DNA from: Bacteriovoracaceae bacterium
Lineage (GTDB): Bacteria; Bdellovibrionota; Bacteriovoracia; Bacteriovoracales; Bacteriovoracaceae
DNA: 64,000 nucleotides
Assembly: GCA_028101965.1 (NCBI GenBank)
Contig: JAOHMI010000001.1
Location: forward strand, 1 to 64,000
Direction of reading: 5' to 3'
A program made the position numbers and the translations under genes. The notes beneath the pieces were generated by a model. That model was not told the origin of the DNA and searched no databases. It worked only from the letters and a program-made list of their open reading frames with translations. Below are positions 53,304 through 63,032 of the stretch, in pieces (position 1 is the first letter of the stretch; the number at the start of each line of letters is the position of its first letter).

Positions 53304-53831
53304 TTAAAAATTTGAATCTTCAGATCCATCAGGGTCATGATTATTATCGCCTTCACATAAATTCTTGCACGAAATTTTTCCGGCCTTAATTAATTTCAAG
53401 GCGGCAGCGGAAACATCACTTCCGATAAGATAATCATGATGGTCATCATGTCCATGACTGTAATGTGCTGAAAGGGCATTCTTAGAAATAATAATTAATC
53501 GCTGATTATCCGGATTTCCAGGAGGGAAATGGCATAGAGCTATTTTATTTTTAGGGAGAAGATAATCATCTAAATTAGCTTCTTCTAACTCTTGATCACA
53601 ATAGATATCTACTTCATAATCAGAATTATCATCACTTGAATTATTATCTGAGTCTTGTTCACTTGAGGGGGTGTCATAAATTTGATTGAACACGATTTCA
53701 TCTTCTTTTGAAGACTCCGAGGATAAATTATCCTGGGTAGAGGCAATTTCTCGAACGTGTGTTTCATTCTCAGAATTCTCGATTTTCTTGCATGAAATAA
53801 AAACGAGACTAATCAGAACTAATAATTTCAT
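53304..53831 (-). CDS. Lipoprotein with CHxPPGNP metal-site-like motif
   Basis: This 175-residue protein has a lipobox (FISC) and a long acidic Ser/Asp/Glu linker. A compact C-terminal domain has CHFPPGNPDNQ, followed by SAHYSHGHDDHHD and two more Cys (ISCKNLC). The CHxPPGNP..aHxxHGD arrangement recurs in surface proteins of Bacteroidetes and myxobacteria and could bind a metal, but I know of no named function. It lies between two giant lipoprotein genes on the same strand. Confidence 0.8.
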   Translation of the reverse strand: MKLLVLISLVFISCKKIENSENETHVREIASTQDNLSSESSKEDEIVFNQIYDTPSSEQDSDNNSSDDNSDYEVDIYCDQELEEANLDDYLLPKNKIALCHFPPGNPDNQRLIIISKNALSAHYSHGHDDHHDYLIGSDVSAAALKLIKAGKISCKNLCEGDNNHDPDGSEDSNF

Positions 53832-54007
53832 TACTTCTCCAAATTGTGAATCTTTACTAATTTAAATAGTATAATTGCATATGAAAATTTAAATAATTTA
53901 TTATATTTATTCGTATCTTATTAGTGGTTTACCCTACTCAATACTGGAGAATCTTTGCCTTTTTTAAGTGCCAAAAAATATTATTTATGAATAATAAGAA
54001 TTACGTA

Positions 54008-57000
54008 TTAATTTTTAAAACCTTGAAGATTAGAAGAATTAGCATAAGTTCCATCATCTGCGTCCAGTGTACACTCATCTAATCCAGATGGATTTTTCCA
54101 TTTATACTTCACATCCACTGTACAACTTTCTCCATTTAACAATGTGGTGCCATCGCAATTGTCTGCTGTAATGACAAATTTACCTTGTGCGCCAGTTAAG
54201 CCAATATTTAATGTACCTGTTGTAGCTCCAGTATTATTTGTCAGTGTAAATGTATGAGTCGTATCATTTCCTGGTGACCCATAATCATGAAACGTTGGAT
54301 CCCAGTCTAGACTTCCATGATTAATGGTAATCCCAGATGTATCCGGAGCTGTAAAAGTCAGATTTGAATTATTTCCAGCATCATCTTGAATTGTTCCACT
54401 AATATTTAAATCAAGAGGAGAAGTTAAAGTGATTCCATCAGCATCGTTATCAGATGAGCCAACTGAATATCTAAAGATTATGGCGGAGCTACCTGAACCT
54501 GATAGGTAGTCGGCATAGACTGTTCCAGAGTCGAATGATATTTCCAATCTTGGTGAGTTAGTGATGGTAACATTTTCATCAAAGTTCACAGTGAAATCTA
54601 AAGTTTCGCTTGTTACATAATCACCATTACCAGGAGCAACCACTGAGGAAATACTTGGAGTTGTTTCATCTAATTGAAAAGCTGGCCCTGTCGCCAATGT
54701 TGAAACATTACCTGCCTCATCATGGGCCCTTGATGAAATATAATAATTGGTGGACTCACTTAATGATAATCCCGTGAAAATTTTGGAAAGTGTGAGGGCA
54801 TTGTCAGTCCAAGTGACAATATCAGATCCACCGGCCGTTGTTCCTAAAGCGACTTCATAGCGATCCACTCCATTTGTATCTGTTGATGCACTCCAAGTTG
54901 CATTTGGAGAGGATGTAGAGTCATTGGTCAAAATGGAATTAGTTAACGATCCTGGTGTTGTGGGAGAGGTATTATCGATAAGTGCATTAACCGAAGTGAC
55001 AACTGACTCATTCTCAGAGTCGTCTTTAGCCTGAACATGGATATAATAAGTTCCATCACCAGCTGATTGAGAATCCGTTGTTGTGACCCCATAAGGTTCG
55101 GTAGTAAAGGTGTGAGTTGCACTAGTATTAATTGCATAACGATAGGTACAACTTCCAGCATCGCATCCCCAGCTCCATGTTTTGGATTGAGTTGGATTTA
55201 AGTCATTACTTAATCCAGTTACATTTACTGTGACTAAATTAAAGGTGATTCCAGAAGTGTCTGGAGGAGTAAAAGTCAGTTGCGCATCATTGCCCGCTTG
55301 ATCTTTAATGCTTCCAGAAATGTTTAAATCAAGAGGTGATATCAATTCAACTCCATTACTATCCACATCGCTACCATTTATAGAATATCTAAAAGTTATA
55401 TTAGAGCTACCATTTCCAGAGAAAAAGTTCGCATTGATAGTTCCAGATGTTAAGTTAATTTGCAGCTGAGGGGTATTGGTAATAAAAACGGTTTCATCAA
55501 AGTGAACCACAAAGTCCACAATTTGAGATGTTGTATAATCACCATTACTAGGTAGAGTGAATGAAGTGATTGTTGGGGCTGACTCGTCAACAATAAATGC
55601 TGAACCAGTTCTCACAAAAGAAATATTACCAGCTTGATCGTGTGCTCTGACTGAGATATAGTAATTTGTTGCCTCGCTGAGAGATAAGTCGGAAAAAGTT
55701 TTTGAAAGAGTGAGAGCATTATCAGTCCAAGATACGATCTCACTTCCACCTACCGTTGTCCCTAAAGCTACTTCATAGTGATCAACTCCGTTTGTATCGT
55801 TTGAAGCATTCCAAGTAGAGTTAGGGGAAGTGGTTGAATCAGCATGAAGAGTTGAATAGGATAGTGCTCCCGGTATCGTTGGTGAAGTATTATCCAAAAC
55901 AGTACTAACTGAAGTTACAGCAGATGTATTTTCGAATTGATCTTTTGCTTGCACGTGAATGTAATAAGTATTACTTCCAGATAACTGAGAGTCGGTAGTT
56001 GTCGTATCATAAGGTTCTGTAGTGAAAGAATGAGTTGGGCTAGTATTAATCACATAGCGATAGGTACAGGTACCAGCATCGCACCCCCAAGTCCATGTCT
56101 TAGCTTGAGACGGATTAGTATCATTACTTAAGCCAGTTACTAATACGACAACAGCATTAACTGTAATTCCTGATGTGTCTGGAGGAGTAAAATTTAAAGC
56201 TGCATTGTTGGAGGCATCATCTTTTATGGTTCCAGAAATATTTAAATCCAGAGGAGAGACTAATTCAATCCCGTTACTATCAACATTTGGTGCTGTTACT
56301 GTATAGCGAAAGGTAATATTGGCAGTTCCCGATCCAGAAAAGTAATCTGCGTAAACAGTTCCAGAGGTTAAGGTAATTTCTAGTTGAGGAGAATTAGTGA
56401 TCGTAACATTCTCATTAAAGTTAAGGATAAAGTCTAAATTATTTGTGGTGGTGTAGTTTCCGTTTGCTGGAAGATTAAATGAGAGAATACTTGGAGCAGT
56501 TTCATCTAGTTGAAAAGCGGAACCAGTGGCCACTGCGGATGTGTTTCCTGCTTGATCATGAGCCCGTACTGAAATATAGTAATTAGTTGATTCAATTAGC
56601 GATAGACCGGAAAAAGTTTTTGAGAGAACCAGATTATTATCAACCCAGGGAACCACTTCACTTCCTCCAGCACTCGTTCCTAGAGTAACTTCATAGTGAT
56701 CAATCCCATTAGTATCAGTAGAAGCAGTCCATGTTGCCTCTGGTGCCGATACTGAAAGAATAGTCCAATCATCATAGGCAAGAGAGCCAGGCGTCGTAGG
56801 AGCACTATTATCTAGAAGAGCACTGACTGAAGTTACAGATGATTCATTCCCATAATCATCTTTTGCTTGTACGTGAATATAGTAGGTACCATCACCTGTG
56901 GACTGTGAATCCATAGTGGTTGAATCGTAGGGTTCAGATGTAAATGTGTGAGAAGAAGTTGTGTTTATGACATATCGGTATGTACAGTTAGTAGCATCAC

Positions 57001-59053
57001 AAACCCAACTCCATGCTTTAGATTGAGTAGGAACTAAGTCGTTACTTAATCCGGTTACATTGACTGGGAAGACATTGACAGTAATTGCGCTTCCATCGGG
57101 TGGGGTAAATGTTAGATTAGAATTATTTCCAGCATTATCCTTAATCGTTCCACTTGTGTTTAGATTGATTGGAGATGTGATTGTAATGCCATTGTTGTCA
57201 AAATCGCTTTCGACTACAGTATAGCGAAAAGTGATAATCGAAGAGCCACTTCCTGAAAGATAATCTGCATACACGCTACCACTTGAAAAGTTCAATTGAA
57301 TGCGCGGTATATTTTCAATAACTACATTCTCATCAAAATAGACCGTGATATCCATGGTGTTAGTATCAGTGTAGTTTCCTGGGCTGGGGGCATCCACTGA
57401 AGTGACATTAGGTGAATTTCCATCATAAAGAAAGACAGGACCAGTTATCACATTGCTTTCATTCCCCGCCTCATCAATAGCTTTAACAGAAATATAGTAA
57501 TTGGTAGCTCCCACGAGAGACAGTGAAGTAAAAATTTTATTCAAGTTAAGTAAGTTACTTTCCCAGTTCACAACTTCATGTCCACCGATCGTGGTTCCAA
57601 GAGCAACTTCATAATGATTTACTCCATTACTGTCACTTGAATTGCTCCAATTTGCAGTTGGAGAACTCGACGATAAGTTGGTGTAGCTACTATAAGTTAA
57701 TGAACTAGGATCAGTTGGAGAAGTATTATCAATAATTGCACTAACTGATAAGATAGCACTTTCATTTCCATAGGAATCTTTAGCTTGAACGTGAAGGTAG
57801 AAAGTATTATCACCTGTTAGTTGAGAATCCGTGGTAGTTGCTCCATAAGGTTCTGCACTAAAGGCATGTGTTGAGCTTGTGTTAATAATATGACGATAAG
57901 TACATCCATCGCCATCACATGACCAAACCCAAGTTTTAGTTTTCTTTGAAGTTGTATCATTTGCAATTCCGGTCACAGAAAGAGTACCGCTTACTTGCCA
58001 ACTAGAAGAAGTTATTACATTTGATTCATTCCCAGCATCATCAATGGCTTTTAGACTTGTGTAATAATCTGTGCCAAAAAGTAAACTCAATCCCGTTGCC
58101 TGATAGCTGGTGACTAGATCAATATTGGTCCAGTCTAATTTATCAGTTCCTCCTTCTGTGGTTCCAATAGCAAGTTCATAATGGGACAATCCGCAAGCAT
58201 CACTTGAAGCATTATAGGTTAAAATAGATGATGTGGCATTTGTTGGACTCCCAGATAGACTTAAATTAGTTGGATCGGTAGGATTAGTTATGTCGGGGGA
58301 ACAACCATTAGTGGCTGTCCAATTGCTACTAATGACACTAGATTCATTTCCAGCATTGTCTACGGCCTTAACAAAAACATTATAACTTTGATTATCAGTA
58401 AGACTAAGGCCGGAAATTTCATTTCCTGTTTGATGTTCAGTAAAGGGAACGATGACATTTGATCCAGTATCTTCAATTTGTACTTGGTGGCCTGCAAGCC
58501 CTGATTCATTATCATTTCCTAAAAGGTAAGTTATAGTTGGAGTCTCATTTAGGTTTTGAGGGATGGATCCTAATACAAGGCTGCTAGGAGGATCTGGATT
58601 AATATCATCATGTATAATGTTTGCAGTTAAGCATGATGATATTGAACCATTAGATTTTTTAAGTTTTGTTGAAAATGAATTTAAGTTGTTTGTGGAAGTT
58701 AATGTTACTGAGAATATTGATTCAAAACTTTCCCATGTTACTTCGCCAGAACAGTCTGAATTATTATACTTTTGCATCTCTACTACGTTGGAACATGAAA
58801 TTAAAACATTGTTTATTAGTTGATTGGTATAATCCCCATTCTCAAAAGAAATTGAACAAGTAGCAAATGGATCTATTGGAGTTGTGGTTGAAGATTCTGT
58901 TGGGGCCGGTGCTGGGTCCTTTAATTTAATCAGGCGACTTTTTTTGCCATCATTTAAGACTCCCTGTTTTCCACAGGAAACAAGAATAAGCACGCTAATA
59001 AAAACGAATACCAGATTAATAAATTTAGGTTTTAATCTTTCAATTTTAAACAT
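54008..59053 (-). CDS. Giant repeat lipoprotein with FN3/Ig-like modules
   Basis: Starting at ATG 59053 the protein has 1,681 residues, with a lipobox (LILVSC). After two FN3-like modules come four tandem units of 306 residues, each with an FN3-like part (DTNGVDHYEVALGTT, TNYYISVRAHDQAGN), an Ig-like part (LDFxVxFxENVxITN, SGTIKDDAxNN) and a Cys-containing part (WGCDAGTCTYRYVINTS). The C-terminus resembles an ASPM/SPD-2/Hydin (choice-of-anchor D) module (GESCTVDVKY). It is probably an outer-membrane-anchored stalk or adhesin. Equivalent codons repeat at an exact 918-bp interval. Confidence 0.88.
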   Translation of the reverse strand: MFKIERLKPKFINLVFVFISVLILVSCGKQGVLNDGKKSRLIKLKDPAPAPTESSTTTPIDPFATCSISFENGDYTNQLINNVLISCSNVVEMQKYNNSDCSGEVTWESFESIFSVTLTSTNNLNSFSTKLKKSNGSISSCLTANIIHDDINPDPPSSLVLGSIPQNLNETPTITYLLGNDNESGLAGHQVQIEDTGSNVIVPFTEHQTGNEISGLSLTDNQSYNVFVKAVDNAGNESSVISSNWTATNGCSPDITNPTDPTNLSLSGSPTNATSSILTYNASSDACGLSHYELAIGTTEGGTDKLDWTNIDLVTSYQATGLSLLFGTDYYTSLKAIDDAGNESNVITSSSWQVSGTLSVTGIANDTTSKKTKTWVWSCDGDGCTYRHIINTSSTHAFSAEPYGATTTDSQLTGDNTFYLHVQAKDSYGNESAILSVSAIIDNTSPTDPSSLTYSSYTNLSSSSPTANWSNSSDSNGVNHYEVALGTTIGGHEVVNWESNLLNLNKIFTSLSLVGATNYYISVKAIDEAGNESNVITGPVFLYDGNSPNVTSVDAPSPGNYTDTNTMDITVYFDENVVIENIPRIQLNFSSGSVYADYLSGSGSSIITFRYTVVESDFDNNGITITSPINLNTSGTIKDNAGNNSNLTFTPPDGSAITVNVFPVNVTGLSNDLVPTQSKAWSWVCDATNCTYRYVINTTSSHTFTSEPYDSTTMDSQSTGDGTYYIHVQAKDDYGNESSVTSVSALLDNSAPTTPGSLAYDDWTILSVSAPEATWTASTDTNGIDHYEVTLGTSAGGSEVVPWVDNNLVLSKTFSGLSLIESTNYYISVRAHDQAGNTSAVATGSAFQLDETAPSILSFNLPANGNYTTTNNLDFILNFNENVTITNSPQLEITLTSGTVYADYFSGSGTANITFRYTVTAPNVDSNGIELVSPLDLNISGTIKDDASNNAALNFTPPDTSGITVNAVVVLVTGLSNDTNPSQAKTWTWGCDAGTCTYRYVINTSPTHSFTTEPYDTTTTDSQLSGSNTYYIHVQAKDQFENTSAVTSVSTVLDNTSPTIPGALSYSTLHADSTTSPNSTWNASNDTNGVDHYEVALGTTVGGSEIVSWTDNALTLSKTFSDLSLSEATNYYISVRAHDQAGNISFVRTGSAFIVDESAPTITSFTLPSNGDYTTSQIVDFVVHFDETVFITNTPQLQINLTSGTINANFFSGNGSSNITFRYSINGSDVDSNGVELISPLDLNISGSIKDQAGNDAQLTFTPPDTSGITFNLVTVNVTGLSNDLNPTQSKTWSWGCDAGSCTYRYAINTSATHTFTTEPYGVTTTDSQSAGDGTYYIHVQAKDDSENESVVTSVNALIDNTSPTTPGSLTNSILTNDSTSSPNATWSASTDTNGVDRYEVALGTTAGGSDIVTWTDNALTLSKIFTGLSLSESTNYYISSRAHDEAGNVSTLATGPAFQLDETTPSISSVVAPGNGDYVTSETLDFTVNFDENVTITNSPRLEISFDSGTVYADYLSGSGSSAIIFRYSVGSSDNDADGITLTSPLDLNISGTIQDDAGNNSNLTFTAPDTSGITINHGSLDWDPTFHDYGSPGNDTTHTFTLTNNTGATTGTLNIGLTGAQGKFVITADNCDGTTLLNGESCTVDVKYKWKNPSGLDECTLDADDGTYANSSNLQGFKN
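54300..57970 (-). repeat. Four tandem 918-bp coding repeats
   Basis: The codons for the conserved Trp in the FN3-like part fall at 54893, 55811, 56729 and 57647, exactly 918 bp apart three times. Sequence identity between units is partial at the DNA level, so the copies have diverged by substitution without net length change. Confidence 0.8.
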
Positions 59054-59479
59054 ACTACCAACGTACAAATGTATAATGTTCTACTCAGCTATTATTATAC
59101 ACCTGTCTTTCTAATAACTTATCGGAATAGTGGATTAAAAAGATTAGTTAATTTTGATATGTAACTTACTAAAATTATAAGGAATATTTTCGGTCTTAAA
59201 ACTGGAATTTTAGGGGCTAAAAACAGAAGAATTATGAATTCTATTATTGCAACGATAAATTGGCGATGGCCTTAGGTGAGCACATGAACCGAGTAGATAA
59301 ATTAGAACGGTTACTCTGCTAAAAGGATTTATAATTTAAATAATTTTTTATTTAATCTCTGCTCTCCAAGTTCATATATTTAATGAGTGAGAGCGTAATG
59401 CATTTATTTGAAACACTTAAAAAGATTAAAGTCATTTTAAAAATTGAACTTATATGATTAATGAAGGATTCTAAAATTC
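59054..59479. other. Intergenic, no convincing gene
   Basis: About 425 AT-rich bases between divergent genes. A short frame (59266-59322) encoding MNRVDKLERLLC and then a stop resembles the first residues of YafY/WYL-type regulators and may be a gene remnant. No strong promoter or repeat is seen. Confidence 0.4.
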
Positions 59480-60715
59480 ATGAAAAACTTTGATATTATT
59501 GTCTTCGGAGCAACTGGGTTTACCGGCCAGGAAATTGCTAAATATTTGTATAATACAGTTTCAGCTCAAGATTCTTCATTAAGATTAGCAATCGCAGGAA
59601 GAAACAAAGAAAAGTTAATTAAAATTAAAGAAATGATCATTGATGAATGTGACGATAAAGATGTTTCTATAATTCTGGCTGATACAAAAAACAAAAGTAG
59701 TTTGTCAGAAATGGCAAAGCAATCTAGGTTACTTATTAATTGTGTCGGTCCATTTAGGTTTCATGGGATAGATGTTGTTGAGGCATGTTCAATTAATGGC
59801 TGTCACTATCTGGATATTTCAGGTGAACCTCAATTTATTGAATTATGCCATTTAAAATATCACGATGAAGCTAAGAAAAATAAAACACTCATTATTCCAG
59901 CTAGTGGATATGATTCAATTCCCGCTGATGTTGGAGTTCAATTCATTATTCAAGAAGCAAAAAAACAAAACAAGGAACTTATTTCCATTGAAAGCTTTAT
60001 GAGATTTATTGGAGAAGAGGAAGGGTTCAAAGCCCATTTCACTACCTATGAGTCAGCTGTTCATGGGTTTGCTAATTGGAATAAATTAAGTGAGTTAAGG
60101 GGAGATCTTAAAAAGAAGAGATGGCCAACCAAAGTAAAATGGACCGACCCATCATTTTCTATTAAAAAATATCCATTTTATGAATTAAGAGAAAAGTCAT
60201 GGTGTTTTTTATTTCCGGCTGCTGATTCCGCTGTGGTCAGAAGCACTCAAAAATCTCTTTCAACAATTAATAAGGATCTTACTCAACCCAAGTATGCAGC
60301 ATATTATAGTTTCATTAAACCCATATCAGTTTTTATAGGACTATTTACTGGATTTATGTTTTTAGCTCTTACGAAAAGTTCACTTGGGCGCTCTATTTTG
60401 CTAAAGTATCCAAGATTTTTTAGTGCAGGGGTAATAACAAAGTCCGGACCAACCAAAAAGCAACTATCAAAAACAAGTTTTCGCATTAATTTTTTTGGAA
60501 GATTTAATGGAGGGGCGATTCAAACTCGTATCTCTGGCCCAGAGCCAGGTTATGTTGCGACCCCCATAATGATTGTTCAGGCCGCCTTTTATTTATTAAA
60601 TCATGAGAAAAATATTGAAAACTTTGGTGTTTTTACTCCAGGGGTAATTTTAAAAGATGAAAAGTATATTTCTCAACTGAGAAAATGTGGAATAACTTTT
60701 GAAGTTATTAATTAA
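59480..60715 (+). CDS. SCCPDH-family saccharopine dehydrogenase-like oxidoreductase
   Basis: This 411-residue protein opens with a Rossmann motif (VFGATGFTGQEIAKYL), then INCVGPFRFHG and GCHYLDISGE, the signature of the saccharopine dehydrogenase-like (SCCPDH) group that includes mycobacterial trans-acting enoyl reductases. ASGYDSIPADVG is also typical. A hydrophobic stretch near residues 280-300 suggests membrane contact. It probably reduces a lipid or polyketide-like substrate with NADPH; the actual substrate is unknown. It stands alone. Confidence 0.87.
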   Translation: MKNFDIIVFGATGFTGQEIAKYLYNTVSAQDSSLRLAIAGRNKEKLIKIKEMIIDECDDKDVSIILADTKNKSSLSEMAKQSRLLINCVGPFRFHGIDVVEACSINGCHYLDISGEPQFIELCHLKYHDEAKKNKTLIIPASGYDSIPADVGVQFIIQEAKKQNKELISIESFMRFIGEEEGFKAHFTTYESAVHGFANWNKLSELRGDLKKKRWPTKVKWTDPSFSIKKYPFYELREKSWCFLFPAADSAVVRSTQKSLSTINKDLTQPKYAAYYSFIKPISVFIGLFTGFMFLALTKSSLGRSILLKYPRFFSAGVITKSGPTKKQLSKTSFRINFFGRFNGGAIQTRISGPEPGYVATPIMIVQAAFYLLNHEKNIENFGVFTPGVILKDEKYISQLRKCGITFEVIN

Positions 60716-60743
60716 AAATTAAAGTTTTATTTATTTTCGATTT

Positions 60744-60920
60744 CTATAACAACTCTATTCCATCTTTGAGAGGAATATCGCCCAACATTAATTGGCCAAT
60801 ATTTGCGGACCCAAAAGGAAATTCATTGAAAAATTAAGCAAACTTTTTTAAGTTTGGATCGAATTCATATTGAATAGTTTCTTTTTTGATACAAGATTTC
60901 TTATCTCTCAAGTTAACACA
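60744..60920 (-). pseudogene. Possible remnant of a secreted-protein gene
   Basis: On the minus strand the frame reads CVNLRDKKSCIKKETIQY, EFDPNLKKFA, then an in-frame TAA at 60834-60836, then GQLMLGDIPLKDGIELL up to a stop at 60744. The composition looks coding and the frame continues past the stop, suggesting a decayed gene tail. There is no start or ribosome binding site. The rest of the 60716-61047 gap is empty. Confidence 0.3.
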
Positions 60921-61047
60921 ATAGGATTACAATTTTACAACTTATAAGTAAAATTAATTTTCTTAATGATCCAGATTGATTCCTTGAATATAGAGTTTTG
61001 GAGAAAGGCTTTAATTAAAAGCTGTAATTCTAAACCGGGGTAATAAA

Positions 61048-61689
61048 ATGAAACAACTTAATTACGTAACTCTAGTTATATTTGCATTTTTTAACTTTAA
61101 TTTTGCTTGGTCTAATGATGCTGATGAATTAAAAAAAATCGCAAGTGACCAAAATATTGAAAATTTAAAAAATTTGGGAAATTATTGTAAAACACTTAAG
61201 AAATGTAAAAGAGACCATTTTTTTAATATAAAAAAAATAAAAGATGATATTTTACTTGCTAAAAATTATTTAAAAGAAAAAGGAAGCTCTAACTCAAGCT
61301 TTATCGCTTCTGATGTTATAAATAAGTTTAAAGATCTAGGGTCATATAACTCAAAAGTTGAAATGGGAATAGATAATGCAATCTATTATTTTGGCTTTAA
61401 TTATTCTTCAATAAAAGAGGCAGTTACTTTGAGTATATATCGTGGCTGGAGAAATTCGCACTACAGTCCTAATCGAATGGTTACTTATCCTAAAATTACA
61501 GTTAATGACTTGTCCCCAAATGCCAATGGGGGATTTAAGCTTAATCTTGGCTCAACGGAATATAATTTTAACAAACATGAGTTTGTTGTAAACTTTTATA
61601 AAGATAAAATGGTTCTAATCGCAGAAAGAAATAGTCATCCGGATACGGCTGAGGATAATTATGATAATTCAATAGTTATTCCTGAATAA
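61048..61689 (+). CDS. Secreted protein, unknown
   Basis: This 213-residue protein has a signal peptide ending FNFAWSN and is preceded by GGGGTAA. The first half is Lys/Asn-rich and helical with one cysteine pair (NYCKTLKKCKR). The second half is beta-rich (FKLNLGSTEYNF, EFVVNFYKDKMVLIAE). A near-perfect stem-loop lies about 95 nt after the stop. No family recognised. Confidence 0.75.
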   Translation: MKQLNYVTLVIFAFFNFNFAWSNDADELKKIASDQNIENLKNLGNYCKTLKKCKRDHFFNIKKIKDDILLAKNYLKEKGSSNSSFIASDVINKFKDLGSYNSKVEMGIDNAIYYFGFNYSSIKEAVTLSIYRGWRNSHYSPNRMVTYPKITVNDLSPNANGGFKLNLGSTEYNFNKHEFVVNFYKDKMVLIAERNSHPDTAEDNYDNSIVIPE

Positions 61690-61783
61690 GTTATGGATAA
61701 TTAGGTTATTTTACTTAGGATCTAATTGATAATTCGAGTGGAATAGATCAAGCTAAAAAAGTGAATAAAATTCTTATAAAGAA

Positions 61784-61833
61784 AAGAAAATCGTTAATTA
61801 TATTAAACTGTAAAAGTAATTAACGATTTTCTT
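61784..61833. terminator. Perfect 17-bp inverted repeat
   Basis: Arms at 61784-61800 and 61817-61833 are perfect reverse complements (outer ends AAGAAAATCG and CGATTTTCTT) around a 16-nt loop. The T-rich outer side suits termination of the preceding secreted-protein gene. Confidence 0.6.
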
Positions 61834-62099
61834 CATTAATTATATTTTACAAGTCTGGATATCTTTTTTCTCCTATTATAGGGCCATAGTAATTGTCATT
61901 AATAAAAGAAGTGTTGTAATTTGTCTCATTTCCCCCTCCCGGAAGTAAAATAAAACCTTCTTATAGAAAAAGATATTACGCTTATTGTGGTTCAAAAGAA
62001 ATTTCAGAAAATAGTGAATATCTTTATGGGAGCACATTTGATTTCAGAGAATTTGATTAAATAATCTTTGCCTCGTCCCTGAAGCAAATAATTAATTTT
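61834..62099. pseudogene. Region of gene fragments
   Basis: On the minus strand 61960-61847 encodes a plausible C-terminus (LLPGGGNETNYNTSFINDN, then a stop), with a TAA immediately upstream. On the plus strand, a frame ending at 62060 reads YYAYCGSKEISENSEYLYG and then a stop. Neither has a start. Both look like tails of lost secreted-protein genes. Confidence 0.3.
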
Positions 62100-62669
62100 T
62101 TATTGCTTAACTAAATCAAGAATTTTTTGATTTTGCGTTTTTTCACAACTAAAGCTGACTGCAGTAAAAGAATCAGTAACATTTAACTTGTTTTCTTCTG
62201 CTTCAACTTTGTATAGCTCATATTTATCACCTTCTGCTGTATTACTGGCAATTGGTTTGTCTCCGCTGCAATCAACTTCGAGATTGGCCATATTAGCATC
62301 AGTTTGCGCATCAACACCTTCTTGAACACCTAATATTTTTTGAAGTTTAATTGAGGCATTAGTCAATTCAGCAATATTGTGTGAAGAATTGTACTTGAAT
62401 AGATTTTCTGATGTTACTTCGCCATTTTGATCCACATATTGAACGAAATAAGCTCTATCTCCTTGATTGATGGAGTAGCTTAGTCCATCGACTTTGAAGC
62501 TAGTGATAACAGTTGATTTGATTCTTACTTCAGCAGGAATATCTTCTTGCGAATCATCAGTACGTGTACAGTTTGAATAAATTGTTGGCTCTAAATCACG
62601 ACAAGTATTTGAATATACTGAGCTGAATGAGACTAGTGAGAGGAGGAGTGCTGTTCTTGTAATTTTCAT
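62100..62669 (-). CDS. Secreted protein, unknown
   Basis: The 189-residue protein has a signal peptide ending FSSVYSNT. The mature protein has four cysteines (NTCRDL, SNCTRT, EVDCSGD, FSCEKT), likely two disulfides, and is acidic. ITSFKVDGLSYSINQGDRAY and YFVQYVDQNGEV are beta-like. The region upstream holds a TGAAACA/TGTTTCA hairpin. No family recognised. Confidence 0.75.
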   Translation of the reverse strand: MKITRTALLLSLVSFSSVYSNTCRDLEPTIYSNCTRTDDSQEDIPAEVRIKSTVITSFKVDGLSYSINQGDRAYFVQYVDQNGEVTSENLFKYNSSHNIAELTNASIKLQKILGVQEGVDAQTDANMANLEVDCSGDKPIASNTAEGDKYELYKVEAEENKLNVTDSFTAVSFSCEKTQNQKILDLVKQ

Positions 62670-63032
62670 GTATTTAACCTTTGTTAAGTTCCTTGGCGTG
62701 GTCTTATTTTTGAATTGATTTTTTTTAAACAGTGAAAGTAAAATTTATAGAAAACTAATGTTGACACAGTTTCGTTCGAAGACTTTGAAACAGTTTTGTT
62801 TCATAGTTATAAGTTTGGTTATTAACCTCGATCATTAAGTAGACTTTTTGTCAGGATAAGTGGCTTTATGCAATCGATTTGTTTTTCATCTAAACTTTTT
62901 GATATAGATTGAATTGTTTTAACTATTTCTATTTTTGCCAACTTTTATCAAAAAATATTACAAAAATTTAAGATTAAAAACACAAAGCTTATTTATTGAG
63001 TATGTTAGCTTTTTAACCAAAATATATAAATT
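62670..63032. other. Divergent intergenic region with a small hairpin
   Basis: No gene is seen. TTGACA at 62761-62766 could be a -35 box, but no good -10 box is at the right distance. TGAAACA and TGTTTCA (62786-62803) form a 7-bp stem with a 4-nt loop, a possible operator between the two divergent secreted-protein genes. Confidence 0.4.

Noticed and set aside
54300-57970. CRISPR or insertion-sequence repeats suggested by regular periodicity
   Set aside because: The period lies within one coding frame and encodes homologous protein modules.
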